Of a DNA stretch of 64,000 bases, positions 1 through 11,400 are shown in pieces (within the stretch, counting starts at the first letter, position 1; each line of letters starts with the position of its first letter). Position numbers and translations under genes: made by a program. The stretch comes from Isoetes taiwanensis (lineage: Eukaryota > Streptophyta > Lycopodiopsida > Isoetales > Isoetaceae): assembly GCA_021234155.1 (NCBI GenBank), contig JAJEKV010000180.1, forward strand, positions 312,001 through 376,000, written 5' to 3'. Under the pieces are notes generated by a model that was not told the DNA's origin, did no database searches, and was given only the letters and a program-made list of their open reading frames with translations.

Positions 1-1515
1 GTGACCCCTTGTCACATTTTCGGGCCATTACTCTCTCATATGGACCCCAATTCGGAAACTAGACTCCGAGCCGGTTCCAACGAGCTAAAGGTAACTTCAA
101 TCGGCGCGCTGGTTGCGAAGATATGTCCAACTGAAGTTTTGGTTCTATTTATAGATCTCTCTGCGACTTTAGCCTTTTTTAGCAGGCAGTTGCCTTTTTC
201 TTTTTTTTAAGATTTCAATAGTTCCTTTATTTTGATTGTAACTTTAGGACTTCGAACAATCAATTAAAGTTACCAAATATTTAACTAAAAACCCTTGCCT
301 CTGTGTTTGTCTCTGCAAATCCTTCCTCTGAGCCACGCCCCCAAGCTAGTGCCGTATGAATTCCTTCCCTTCCCAAGGCTGATCGTCCTCGATCATCTGC
401 CTTAGGGAAGTAACAATCTTTCCCAAAGCTAGTCAATGACTATCCGCTTTGCTGGAATAACCACCTTTCTTTCCAAGCTAGTCACCTGACTATCTCCTTT
501 GAAAGGATTTCTTCTGGGCTAGTAAACTTACCATCTGCCCGATAATTCTAAGGGTCTGGCTTCTATGCTGCAGTCACAGTTGCCCCCTTTTAAACTCTAG
601 AGCAACATTCATTTGTAAAAAAAACTCCTTCCTTAACTCAAATCAAAACTATGCTCAGTCAGACTAGCAATCATAAGCACACACAAACTTGTTTAGTTTA
701 CTTATCTTTCAGATGACCAATCTGAATTCGCCCTCTATCTCTTAGGCTTCTGCCTTCTCTTTGACAACTTGGGGATGGATCTTTTTGATCATTTGCAAAG
801 CATGCTTTTCTTGCTCCATATCTTTTAAACTTCAACTACTCAGGATAATCCTTTTCGTCTCGTGTCCTTTCTTTACTTTTCCTGCATCAAGAACAACAAC
901 AGTTTCTTCCTTCCTTCTCTGAGAGTCTGTTAAACACGGCAAGACTAAGCTCAAATTCTTCCCAATTCTGAGAGTCTGCTAACCAGCTGGATAGCCTCTC
1001 TGGGATTCTCTAGAATTCTCTAGAACTAAGGAAGGCACTCAATTCAACAATAGATTATCAGAAGTTCTACAAAGCAATCAGGCTTTTATCACCTGCAAGC
1101 ACTTCCAGACTAATCTAGCTACTCCAAGTAGCCACACATCATAAAAACAATTGCAGATCTGTGGTGTCACTATGGCAGTGATCTGTGACCCCTTGCCACG
1201 TTTTCGGCCATTACTCTCTCATACTCCGAGCCGATTCCAACGAGCTAAAGTCGCTTCAATCGGAGCCTGGTTGTGGAGATATGTCCAACTGAAGTTTCGG
1301 TTCTATTTATAGATCTCTCTGCGACTTTAGCCTTTTTTAGCAGGCAGTTGCCTTTTTCTTTTTTGAAGATTTCAATAGTTCCTTTATTTTGATTGTAACT
1401 TTAGGACTTCTAACAATCAATTAAAGTTACCAAAATTTAACTAAAAACCCTTGCCTCTGTGTTTGTCTCTGCAAATCCTTCCTCTGAGCCACGCCCCCAA
1501 GCTAGTGCCATATCA
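1..1515. repeat. Direct repeat, LTR-like, about 330-350 bp, two copies
   Basis: Bases 1 to about 355 recur at 1187-1515 in the same orientation, with small indels and substitutions. Both copies contain a TATA-like box in the context ttctatttatagatctctc, then a T-rich stretch, and both end at a shared run finishing caagctagtgcc. About 830 bases lie between them. The layout fits LTRs, or a duplication inside a long LTR, because a Copia gag remnant begins 225 bases downstream. No clean TG/CA termini or target duplication could be fixed, and the left copy is cut by the window edge. Confidence 0.6.
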
Positions 1516-1739
1516 CAGAGCACCTGGGTGATGAATGATTCTGGGTAGGAAATAAGGCGACGGTGATTTGTGTGGTGCCAGAACTCGTTTGAGAATAGGG
1601 TAAGTCTCAGCATAGCAATTTCTTGTGAGTGTTACATCGTGTGATTCGGTTCAGGTTCTTGATTTTCGTTTTTCAACACTAGAAGAGAGGAGGGTACATG
1701 AAGTACCAAGAGCATTTCACAGGTTTTTTTTGGTAGTAC

Positions 1740-2000
1740 ATGAGCATCATGACGAATCTTAATATGGATTTCAAGCATTTTGACAAGCTAGATCGGAACA
1801 ATGCTACGGTATGGTTCTGGAAGATGCAGTCAATACTTGAAGAACGAGAAGTGTGGGATGTCGTATCAGGTGCTGAACCAAAACCTGGTGGGGAAAGCAG
1901 TGAAGATTCCAGTGATTCTGGAATGGAATCTGATGATTCAGAGGGTGAGGCTTCTTTTTTTGATTCGGCTACTTTTTTTGAATCTGCATTATTTTTTTAA
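1740..2000 (+). pseudogene. Copia-type gag N-terminal fragment
   Basis: The 86-codon frame begins MSIMTNLNMDFKHFDKLD and continues through ATVWFWKMQSILEEREVWDVVSG. This matches the UBN2/gag N-terminal pattern of plant Copia elements (F-D-G-x-N, then W-x-x-x-M-x-x-x-L, then LWDVV). After an acidic Ser/Asp/Glu-rich run the frame degenerates into Phe-rich low complexity and stops. No protease, integrase or reverse transcriptase follows before 2950, so only the 5' end of the element survives. A sequence similar to a primer-binding site (tggtgccagaactcg, near 1574) lies upstream but is not a clean tRNA-iMet complement. Confidence 0.65.
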
Positions 2001-2954
2001 GTTCACAGAATCAAATTCCGGGGGATGCCAGAGTGTCTACAAAGACTATCCGTATGAACTCAATGCCAGATTCATCGACCTTTTAGCCCTGAATCCTTCC
2101 TCTTTTTTATGTGCAGAGGCCATTTCTCAAGGATTGATCCAAAGCAACAGTGCATGATTTTGAAGCTAGGTGCCCTTTGAACCCTCTGGTCCCCTTTTTT
2201 TAAGTATGGCATCCTCTAAGCTTTTTTAAACTCCTCTAAACTTGATTCCGAAGCTATATTTCCAAGAAGATGGGCGCCATAGTTTTAGAAAAGCTTCTCC
2301 ATTCTCCTCTAACGGAGTAGAGCCAAAACTTCCCATTAATCCATCAAATTCATATCATCTCAGGCCAGAGGTTATGTCAGCGCCATTCCTGCTCCATCTA
2401 AGGCTACGAAGAATTAATTCCAAATCGTTTTATTATTCTATCTATCCTCTACAAAATATGCCTTGTTTGTTGCTTCTACTGCCGAAACCCGAAACTCTGG
2501 TTTTTCATAAAAAAATGGGCTCTAAAATGATCAGCTTCTCAGGGTATTAGACTTTATCAAATATTTAGACTTTATCATCCATTACCTAGATCATTTGCAC
2601 TGAATATAGTAGTTACAGCGTGCGTAGCGAGTACAACCGTGTGAGGTCTAATAGTCTATGATCGATATCCCTCCCTCCCTCCCTCCCTCCCTCCCTCCCT
2701 CCTTCCTGTCTATCTATCTTTAAAGAAGACAATTATCATAAGCTTATGCATGGTACGCATACCCCCTAGATTTGACTTTGTATGGTACTTTACACTGCAT
2801 ACTTTAATCACATTTATTAAAATATTTAGCTATGCGTCTAATCACCTTATGTGATAGCAATGATCCGATTCTTCTCTTCTGCCAACTTGCTCGTTTTGAT
2901 GCTGATGTCTCCAACCTGCTATTTAAACCGCCATTTATACACCAAAAAGACACC
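2001..2954. other. Non-coding stretch with a (CCCT)n microsatellite
   Basis: No convincing coding region is visible. Bases about 2669-2704 are a CCCT tetranucleotide repeat followed by a short TCTA run. The rest is AT-rich sequence flanking the MULE insertion at 2955-2963. Confidence 0.6.
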
Positions 2955-2963
2955 AAAAAAGTT
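2955..2963. repeat. Left target-site duplication of the MULE
   Basis: AAAAAAGTT sits directly outside the left terminal inverted repeat and is repeated exactly at 15734-15742 outside the right one. Confidence 0.9.
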
Positions 2964-3032
2964 GGATGAAAATATTTTTACCCCGGTTATTGTGATTCCA
3001 TCGCAAGATATTCCTTGCCGCAGAATCACAAG
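2964..3032 (+). repeat. Left terminal inverted repeat of the MULE
   Basis: These 69 bp match the reverse complement of 15665-15733 with a single difference at position 3. The repeat itself contains the GTGATTCC and GAATCAC words that recur in arrays throughout the element. Confidence 0.92.
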
Positions 3033-3193
3033 CCCGGCGAAACGGGGTCCTGACAACATCACGTGCACCTACTGATGCATCCCAACCGTCGGTCAGCCGG
3101 GTCTATCCTGGCCGTTTGTTTCGAAACCTTCCGGCGGAATCACCACGGAAAGAAACCGTCGGATAGAATCACAACTCTTATATTCCACTAGAA

Positions 3194-3547
3194 GGAATCA
3201 CAACCGTAGGATACCGCACCGCGGAATCACCAAATTCTGATTCCACTCGAAGGAATAACGTTAACGCGATTCTGCCAGATGGAATCACATTCTGTGGTAT
3301 TCAACGTGGCGGAATCACCACAGAGAGATTCTTGGGGACGAAATCACAGTTTTCTGATTCCCCATTCGACAGAATCACAACCGTAGGATACCGCTCCCCG
3401 GAATCACCGAATTCTGATTCCACTGGAAGGAATCACGTAAACGTGATTCTGCCCGATGGAATCATATTCTGTGATATTCAACATGGCGGAATCATTACAT
3501 GGAGATTCCGGGGGACGCAATCACAGTTTTTTGATTTCCCATTCGAC
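3194..3547. repeat. Tandem dimer of 177 bp in the left subterminal region
   Basis: Two units of about 177 bp start at the shared phrase gaatcacaaccgtaggatacc (near 3195 and 3372). Each contains several GGAATCAC and GTGATTC words in both orientations. The dimer diverges by scattered substitutions. It forms the inner part of a palindrome-rich subterminal region spanning about 2989-3570. Confidence 0.8.
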
Positions 3548-3828
3548 GGAATCACCGCAAATGGGCGACGCATCTTGACCGCTCGATTTGTCGTGGATAT
3601 TTTGGCTATTTTAATTATGTCCTAGGATAATTATTATTATTGAGTAGATTTTATTAAGGGTTTTGAATTCTGGCGACTCATAATTATGACCGTACACGGT
3701 ACCCTGACAATGTCATGATTGAAGCCGGCTCCGCGTATCAGCGTCCTCCACGTCAAGCCCTAGCATGAACTGCACCAATCCGAAGGAATCACACGTCTCG
3801 CGCCAAAATTTCCCTTTCTCTCTTTCCA

Positions 3829-3968
3829 AACATTCGTTTTCTCACAGGTTCGTTCCGGCACTCTGTTCTTCCCGGCGCCCCCTTTTCTGCTAGCGTCCAA
3901 CATTCGTTTTCTCACAGGTTCGTTCCGGCGGTTCGTTCTTCCCGGCGCCCCCTTTCCTGCTAGCGTCT
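3829..3968. repeat. Tandem duplication of 70 bp before the ULP1-like gene
   Basis: The phrase aacattcgttttctcacagg starts at 3829 and again at 3899, and each unit ends tgctagcgtc. The duplication lies just upstream of the ATG at 4004 and may be part of that gene's leader or promoter. Confidence 0.85.
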
Positions 3969-4003
3969 GTTCTTGTCTTTTTGCTGCTTCAATCCCTTTC
4001 CAG

Positions 4004-6356
4004 ATGGCGCAGAGTCTTGAAACCTCGCTGGGCGAGAACTTCCAGGTTGAATCCGATGCAAATTCGGCTTTTGTGTTCCCTGTGAACAATCCCTTGCAAG
4101 AAGAGGCTCTTGATTCGGAGGTGGCTGCAGGCACAGGTGTGGAGCCGCAACCGGATTCTGTTCGTGCTAAGCTCATTGTTGAAGCTTCTCGTGTATTCCC
4201 AAATATTTGGGGGGTCGCAGATGCCTGCGAAATTTCTGTTCCAGTGCCTCCAGAACCCAAATTACAGGATGTTGATTGCAAAGATGCAGAAGCCAGCATA
4301 GAGTGCGAAATTGATTTATGCAGCGATGCCATGGAAAACCCTCCCTGGGAGAATCTCGGAAACATGGCAGAAGTTCCCAACTGAAAATTCGATGCGGGTT
4401 ACTGCCAATTCAACAACTGTGATCAAAGTTACTCCAAGAAGTGGGATTTGGAAATCCATAGGTTAGCCAAGCACAACGTGACCGGGGATTACAAGCTGCC
4501 AGCAGCAAATCGGGGAAGGAAACCCAATGCCCCGAAGTTAGCCAAGAAGAAGAGGGATTTTGAATTGGTGAAGCTGCAGCGGAGTGTAGATGAGGATTAC
4601 CTGTGGCATCACAACCTGAGACGGATTTTGGCAAGGGCCAGGTGCAGGGCCGAAGCTATGGCAGAGGAGCAAATAGAGCATGGGATTCTCAAACCGGCAA
4701 ATAAGGCTGCTTGGGTCATTCAGCACGTGGAGATAAGGCGGATGGTGGAGGAGAGTTTGGAGGATCAGAAGAGGGCAGCAATAAGAAATAACATTGCTAG
4801 AAGGTTCAATGTTACTGTTGAAGAGTTGAGGGCCGACATGTCTTTGGCTAGAGAGCAGGAACAGGTCGACCGAGATGATTTCAGTATGGAAGCTGCACAA
4901 GCAGAAGGGGAATTTGCATCCCCCCCCCTCCCAAGAAAGCATGCAAGCTCCCGGTCAGGAGCCTTCCGAAAACACCCAGGAAAAAGAGGGGTGCAAATAA
5001 AACAGAAGATTGTATAGCTCCTAATCACATTGTTTTTGAGACGTCCAGCTACATTCAGGGTCTGCGCGATGCTATTCAAATAGCCGGTCTTCAGGACCCC
5101 TCTGCTTCGTCGGAAGAGGAAGGGACAATTATTGAGATTCCCATGATGCATAGATTGGAGGCCACATTTTTTTATTCTGTTTTTGCTTACCAATCAGGCC
5201 TTGTTTCCAGGAATTGGACCTAAAATTTTACATTCAAGTATCCACTGACAATCTGTAGCACAGCAATTCGGGTAGGGAAAAAATCGGCAGCATCTGAATT
5301 TCAGATCTATGCCAATTTTGCCCAGGATTTCATGACAGTGCTCGGTGTAGGAGACGATGTGGACTGCAGAATCAACGAGGAATGCGTTGATGCCTATCTT
5401 CTGTAAGTTCAAAGCTGATTTTTTGTTTGGTTTCACAATATCATTCACTGACTGCAGAATGCCCTTCACAGAGCCTTAATACATGCCATCCCCCAGAACA
5501 AGAGGTCCCAGCATGTTTTCATCCATCCCGTGGCCTTCGGCCTCTTCTTGCAAAACTGTTTGGAGGGTCAGTCAGGTGCATATGAAATTTTCGGTAATCT
5601 AATCCCACCCAAACATTTTAGCAGGCAGAATTGGCGGATGCAAAATGTCGGTTTCTACTACTTCCCAGTAATGAGCAGGTATACAATTCGATTTCGAATT
5701 CATAGGTAGGCAATTCGATTTCATAAACTTGTTTTGCAGCAACCACTGGAGCCTGTTTATATTGGTATCCAACGAAGAGGCAAGCCGGAGGCTTCAAACC
5801 CCGTGCCCAGTGGTGCTGCATCTAGATTCAATGGCGCCCATGCACTCCAACTTAAGATCTTTCGCGACTATGTAAGATGAATTTTACACCTTTCCTATCG
5901 AATTTGCCTTTCCTGATTGCTATGTTTGCACTCAGCTTCATAACAGACATTATGAAGAGATGGAATTTTGAATCCTCGAGCCTGCACAATGCCCCCTGTG
6001 TCCCCTTGAATGTGCCCCAGTAGGAGAACACCCAGGATTGTGGGATATACACAATTTGTTTCATGAAGAGGTTCTTGCTGGTCATTTGCAACTCGAAAGA
6101 TCATTCTGTGAGTGTTATGTATGCAATTTTAACTTAATTTCGTGATGTTTCGTTCTAAACCGCCCGCTTGTAGGTCATTGACACATCCAAATGGTTTGGG
6201 CGGAGGGAAATCGACATGACAAGGTCGACAGTTGCTGTGATGCTACAAAAGTTATTTGACTGCATCCAGCAAAGGAAAAGCACATTTCATCTACCCCAGG
6301 GAGATTGGACCGAGGAGGGTGGCTTGCTTACCCGTCTGAGGAGAAATGGCCCATGA
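4004..6356 (+). pseudogene. C2H2-finger plus ULP1-like (C48) cysteine protease gene in the MULE, broken
   Basis: A frame opens at ATG 4004 with acidic sequence, meets an in-frame TGA at 4382, and continues as a C2H2 finger (CQFNNCDQSY, then HRLAKH; about 4403-4478), a charged helical region and a Lys/Arg-rich tail. A C homopolymer near 4925-4933 shifts the frame. Downstream exons carry the peptidase C48 core: an INEECVDAYLL segment (5326-5402), NHWSLFILV with the catalytic His (codon 5743), VVLHLDSM with the Asp (5825), and VPQ then DCGIYTI with the oxyanion Gln (6018) and catalytic Cys (6039). A TAG follows the Gln codon directly (6021). Final coding sequence is 6174-6356. ULP1 enzymes process SUMO. 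Plant Kaonashi-type MULEs are known to carry ULP1-like genes, and this fits that pattern. At least three stops or frameshifts make it non-functional as read. Confidence 0.82.
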
Positions 6357-6528
6357 TTTCAACCTTGCTATTGAATAGAAAACAAGAATTCCCAGCTTTG
6401 CTGGTTTTTTTTTCCACAGAAATCCATACCACTGTATATGATGTTCTGATGAACTTTTTTGAATTTGAATTTGAAAGATTTTCGAGCGGGAACTTTTTTG
6501 AATTTGAATTTGGGTTATACGCTAGATT

Positions 6529-6712
6529 CTATTCCGTGGAATCACACGTCGGTGATTCAAATCCGTGGAATCACACGTCCGTGATTCAATTCCGTGGAAT
6601 CACACGTACGTTATTCAATTCCATGGAATCACACGTCCGTTATTCTGTTCCGTGGAATCACACGTCCGTGATTCCATTCCGTGGAATCATCATAGCGCGA
6701 GTCGGTGACGTG
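6529..6712. repeat. Minisatellite of about 29-bp units (GGAATCAC family)
   Basis: Six imperfect units of the type ttccgtggaatcacacgtcc followed by gtgattcaa are arranged head to tail. Each unit pairs a GGAATCAC word with a GTGATTC word. It lies just downstream of the ULP1-like pseudogene. A short TTGAATTTGAATT duplication precedes it at about 6457-6510. Confidence 0.85.
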
Positions 6713-7087
6713 GAATGACGTACGTAATCATTGCCAAGCCGCAGGCATCTATTGCCGTCACTGCTTGGATTCGTGCCAAACTGAACTGACGCGACGTTGA
6801 CGAATGCAAGGGTGCCACGTTGGCCCCTACACTGACAGCGAATTTAGCCCTAGTCGGTAATTCCGTCGGGCAGAATTTCGTGGAGCCCCGACGGACAAGC
6901 TTCTGGCGCTTTGAGTTCAATCATAGCTTCTGGTTTTGGTGCTGAGCAGCAGTTCCGGCGCTTCGATCCGATTGTTAGGCGCCATCTCCTTGCGATACTT
7001 CCGGGAGCTGCTTGTTTCCTGTGGTTCGGTAAGGAATTTCTTTGTCTGCTCTTCGCCTGCTCTAACATCAGTTGCCGGCTTCTAGGT

Positions 7088-7646
7088 ATGGCGGACTGCC
7101 CTCCCATTGCTATAGTGGACGGGTTTCTTGGAGGATTTCCACAATTGCGGCTCGAGAGCCTGCAGGATTGTCTTCGAAGTCGCTCGCTGGAAGAGGTGCC
7201 CCCGCTTTCCGTCGCCATACCGAGGATAGAGGGCTGCGAATGCATCAGGGTATCTTTGAGGACCTCCAATGGTTCGAGAATCCCAGTTAAAGTATCTAGG
7301 GGGTCCAGAATTCCTGGTCACGAAACGTTACCCGATGAATGGGCCAAGAATTTGTTTGCCTTTCTTCATGCAACTCGAAACCCTACTGCATGCGGATGTT
7401 CAGGTCGATCGAAGCCTTTGAAGGAGGCGTTTGAGTTCGATGAACCAGAAGATGACGACTTCATGTTTCCCGTTCCCTGCTGCAAAGACCCAACAACCGG
7501 TCGAACTAACTGGTCCGGCGCCAAGGTATGCCATCTGTGCCTGTTACTTCACGATATTTTTTATTTTTGCTGGATGTAACTCAGTGCATGTCATGCAGAG
7601 GAAGCGCATACTACACCTCCACCGCCCTAATCTACTTAGAGATTGA
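7088..7646 (+). CDS. Unknown 161-aa protein carried by the MULE, copy 1 (intact)
   Basis: Exons are 7088-7525 and 7599-7646, joined in phase 0 across a 73-bp GT-AG intron. The protein starts MADCPPIAIVDGF, includes PGHETLPDEWAKNLFAF, an acidic run (FDEPEDDDF), then PVPCCKDPTTGRTNWSG, and ends in a basic tail (AKRKRILHLHRPNLLRD) that could be a nuclear localisation signal. I do not recognise the family. A paralogue with the same exon structure lies in opposite orientation at 8931-9473, which supports both as real genes. The ATG was chosen because both copies share it. Upstream coding sequence (6911-7027, ending at a plausible donor gtaagg) could add an N-terminal exon. It may be an accessory protein of this MULE lineage or captured host sequence. 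Confidence 0.6.
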
Positions 7647-7939
7647 ATGAAGCGGATTAATCGTCTTTTTAGCAGGTTCCTTTTGAGAATTAATACATGT
7701 CTGAGAATCACTGTCTGTTAAACCCTGCTGTGCTTACACACCCATGAAGGGGTTCCTTGTTTTTTTTTTGTGTCACGGTTATTTATAAATATGACTCCAG
7801 ATTATGGCTGTTCAATCTGCAAGTGTTAGTGCCTCCAGTATCATGCATTAAAGTACCTCATTCCATGCATGCATTTCAATTGTATTTGCTTCCATGTTTC
7901 TGGTTGTGATTCCATACGAAGGATTCATGTGATTCCACA

Positions 7940-8565
7940 GGATAGTGTATACTTAGTGTATTTACAGTGTATTTCTGCATTGTGTAATTATAGAAAGCAT
8001 TTACACATGTGAATTTTGAATTTATCCATGGAGTATAAACGTAATATACATGGGAGTATTTGTACTTTAAGTATTATACATAGAGTATTGTCTACATGCT
8101 TAGAGTACTTCTACACAGAGTATTAATACATTGTGTATTTGTACACAGAGTATTTATACTTATAGTATTTTGTACACATGGTATTTATACGTATAGTATT
8201 TTGTACACATAGTATTTATGTGTATAGTATTTTGTACATTGTGTGTTTGTACACATAGTATTTATACGTATAGTATTTTGCACAGAGTATTTATACGTCG
8301 AGTATTTATCTACTATCATTGACACAAATACATAGAGCATTTCCAGACTGTACACTAAGTATTTATACACAGGGTATTTATACACAGAGTATTTCTACAC
8401 AGGGTATTTATACACAGAGTATACATAAGAGTATTCATACATTCTGTGTTTGTACATGGAGTATTTATACATTGTGTATTTGTACACAAAGTATCTATAC
8501 ATATAGTATTCTATACATTGAGTATTCATCTTCAACCTTTGATTCTGTACATTGAGTATTTATGC
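7940..8565. repeat. AT-rich minisatellite array 1 (GTATTTATACACAGA type)
   Basis: Short degenerate units of roughly 15-20 bp (agtatttatacacaga, agtattttgtacaca) are repeated dozens of times. The leader at about 7993-8080 recurs almost exactly before array 2 (from 11403), so the two arrays arose by segmental duplication within the MULE. Long open frames here are only by-products of the repeat. The flanks at 7650-7940 and 8566-8930 show no gene. Confidence 0.85.
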
Positions 8566-8930
8566 AAAACTCATCAAATTAGAAACAAAATATTGTGCAA
8601 AACTCATCAAATTACAATATGTAAATTCACAATATGCATAGAATATTCCATGGTATGGAATCACCATACACGGCCATTGCACAGAACACATCACGAAAAA
8701 ACAGTTTGTATGCATGGACAAGTTGCATGTGCTTGCAATTTGAAGCTAACTGAAGAGATTGAACATCAAATAACTTAGATCTGTCTGTATTCTCAAAAGA
8801 AGGCGTTAAGCAAGGTAGCTACCAGGAACTCAAAACTGAACAGGGATTCAGAGTTCCTCCAGATTCATAGAAAGGTGTCTGAACAGAAACAAAAAAAAAA
8901 GGACGCTCCTCCTTCATTGATCATCGCGAG

Positions 8931-9473
8931 CTATGCACTGCAATTGGGGCGGGGTCGTTTTTTCTGCGTAGTTCATGCAGTGAGTTAGTTGCAGCAACAA
9001 TAAAGAACATCAAATGAACAGCAGCGAATGAAGTGACACTTTGTTGGTAGACCAGTTAACCCTCCCAAAACTTGGATCCTTGCAGCAGGCAACCGGGAAT
9101 GCAAAATCACCGTCATCTGGCTCATCCTTGCACTCCTCCTTCACTGGCTTTGAACCAGCAAAATCTTTGTGGCCACATTTAGCATATTCTTCCTTCGGCA
9201 CTTCCGTTTCATGAATGTAGGCAAACAGATTCTTAGCCCACTCCTCATCAAGCGTCTCGTGCCCGGGGCATTGGAAACCTTCACAGGAATCCTAATGCAT
9301 TCACAACCGTGTCCCGAAGGTATGGCGACAGAAATTGGCAGGACCTCTACTAGTGCACGACTCCGGAGACACTCCTGCAGACTCTCGAGCCTGCAATCCT
9401 TGAGTGCCTCCAGAAAACCGTGGTCCACCACGAGGACGCCGTCGAGTATGGCTATTGGGGGGCAGTCCGCCAT
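8931..9473 (-). pseudogene. Unknown MULE-carried protein, copy 2 (frameshifted paralogue of 7088-7646)
   Basis: Minus strand: exon 1 runs 9473 to 9040 and exon 2 8963 to 8931. The start MADCPPIAILDGV, the core GCECIRIPVKVS, then PGHETLDEEWAKNLFAY, an acidic stretch, PVACCKDPSFGRVNWS, and the basic end KKRPRPNCSA all match copy 1 in order. The intron occupies the same position. A one-base shift near 9262-9268, in a CCCGGGG context, breaks the frame between the halves. Relative to copy 1 it has a few extra residues after DGV and a different middle segment. The two genes converge, with minisatellite array 1 between them. Confidence 0.6.
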
Positions 9474-9559
9474 GCCTGGCACAGACGAAGATCGAAGCAC
9501 CTCACAGGAGCGTCTTCCAATTATGAGTGAATATGAAGAGAATGGTGCTGGTCCGACGG

Positions 9560-9640
9560 CCGAAGGATGATTCTGTGGGGTGGAATCACCACCTGTGATT
9601 CTGTGTAGTGGAATCACCACCCGTTGCGTACGTCAGTTAG
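9560..9640. repeat. Short GGAATCAC/GTGATTC tandem pair
   Basis: Two copies of the type gtgattctgtgtagtggaatcaccacc lie head to tail. This is another outlier of the palindromic word family found in the MULE termini. Confidence 0.7.
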
Positions 9641-9686
9641 CCGTCCGTCAGAATGGCAGGCATTTGACGTGAAGAGGCATTATTCA

Positions 9687-10219
9687 CCCAATACACATAA
9701 CAACCAACACATAACAACCATTGACATTAACAACCAACACATAACTACCATTGACATTAATTAACACAACTATTGGGTCCAACACATTTAAATTAAAATC
9801 CCCCATAAACCCCCTTTGGTTTGGGTGCATATTCATACGGGGGTGACGTAGGGCAGCGAGAGCCCTCATAATTGTATTTTGCACGTACAAAATCAACACC
9901 ATATAGTATTTCGCTTGAAATCTTATAGTATTTTGCGAATCTTGTTATATAGTATAGCAAATTTTGTACTTGCGTACCCCACAAACGAGGAACTTTACGT
10001 ACGGTGTAGATTAAGGAATAAGGGGTGAATATGCCTATCCAACAGCTCTCGTTGCCCGGAGTCACCCCCGTGTGAATATGCACCCAAACCAAAGGGGGTT
10101 TATGGGGGATTTTAATTTAAATGTGTTGGACCCAATAGTTGTGTTAATTAATGTCAATGGTAGTTATGTGTTGGTTGTTAATGTCAATGGTTGTTATGTG
10201 TTGGTTGTTATGTATTGGG
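9687..10219. mobile_element. Foldback/MITE-like element with long inverted arms
   Basis: About 160 bp from 9687 (cccaatacacataacaacc) recur in reverse complement up to about 10219 (ggttgttatgtattggg). The arms include aaatcccccataaaccccc and its inverse, and are nearly identical for most of their length. The loop (about 9850-10060) has no coding content. Within each arm a short unit around acaaccattgacattaa is tandemly duplicated. It is nested inside the MULE. Confidence 0.8.
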
Positions 10220-10880
10220 GGATTTAATTTTTATATGTTGGATGTTAATGGTTTGTGTTGCAAAAAAAAAAATTTGGCCCCTTTGGGGCCTTAGGGACGT
10301 CCCCTCCACTTAGGTGTGACAAAAATTTTAGAATTCAAACCAGAAAAAAACTAGAATTCATTTGAAGCTTTCATCACCTGTAGCTTTTGAATTTCATCAC
10401 AATAAAACAAATAGAACATAAGTAAAAGTTACCATAAAGATAGAGCGGATTGATCCCATTATTCTGAAAGTCATAAAGTTTGCAACACCCATACACAAAC
10501 ATTTTTCAACTGGAATTTAACAGCAGCCTTTGGCCTCCATGGATTCTTGTGGTGAGAAACCAAAGTGGGAAACTTTTCTGCTTGTTAGTACAAGGATCTA
10601 GAAGCCTTGGAATTTGCTTAATAACTGCCTTCTAATAATTTGCAACCTTCATTCGGAATGAGCCATAAAACAATATCCAATAGCGCAATCCTGTATTAAT
10701 CAGCTAGTAGGATGTGAAAGCCTACCAAACCCGGCCGAAAAATTGCTGTTTTAGCATAGATAACTTAACCAAACATATCCATATCATACACTATCAAAAA
10801 GATCTCGGAGAGAGCTTTCCAACGCAATAAAAATCATCTCAAACAGAGCTCTGGATCAAAAGTTATGATAAGAAATGTGT
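10220..10880. other. No gene seen
   Basis: AT-rich sequence with an A10 run near 10261. No open frame with protein character is visible on either strand. Confidence 0.5.
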
Positions 10881-10919
10881 TGCCGGCGGGGAAACTGCAC
10901 TACATGCACCCTTCAAGCC

Positions 10920-11110
10920 CTTCATGTGCCCATTATGCACCACATACACAAAAAGAGAGCTTTTGTTGTGAGTCATTGGTTGTTGACCATTATGCACCAC
11001 ACGCACAAAAAGAGGTCTTTTGTTGTGAGCCATTGGTTGTTGACTATTATGCACCACATGCACAAAAAAAGGGCTTTTGTTGTGAGCCATTGGTTGTTGA
11101 CCATTGGAAA
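10920..11110. repeat. Three tandem units of about 65 bp
   Basis: The unit contains attatgcaccacacgcacaa, then a Lys-rich codon stretch, then cttttgttgtgagccattgg and ttgttgacc. It occurs three times with few differences. Open frames on both strands across this block only reflect the repeat. Confidence 0.85.
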
Positions 11111-11284
11111 AAAAAAAGGCTAAAATCAATGGCTCAGAAATGGTGCACTCTAGATGTACGCATTAGTACATCCATTTGAATACATCACGAAATCATAGGA
11201 AAACCTAAGTGAAAAGCGTACAAAAACACAAAAAAACCCCCCTGTTATTATGCTACATATTTGCCTGCGGCATGCAATGATGGC

Positions 11285-11330
11285 GGAGGGGATTCCACGG
11301 CATGGAATCACCATTTTGTGATTCCACCAG
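11285..11330. repeat. Isolated GGAATCAC/GTGATTCC palindrome
   Basis: The run gattccacggcatggaatca, followed by ccattttgtgattccacc, again combines both orientations of the word family found in the MULE termini. Confidence 0.6.
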
Positions 11331-11400
11331 ATAGATGACGACTTTAGAGATATCTTTCGACCATTGGGCAGACAAATAGTTCTCTATTTTTTAATGGAAT

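Noticed and set aside
8185-8778. Long open frames on both strands of the AT-rich arrays
   Set aside because: The frames only read through tandem repeats, with Tyr/Ile/Thr-rich composition and no domain.
10863-11179. Overlapping open frames of 82-104 codons on both strands
   Set aside because: They are produced by three tandem 65-bp units and have no independent support.
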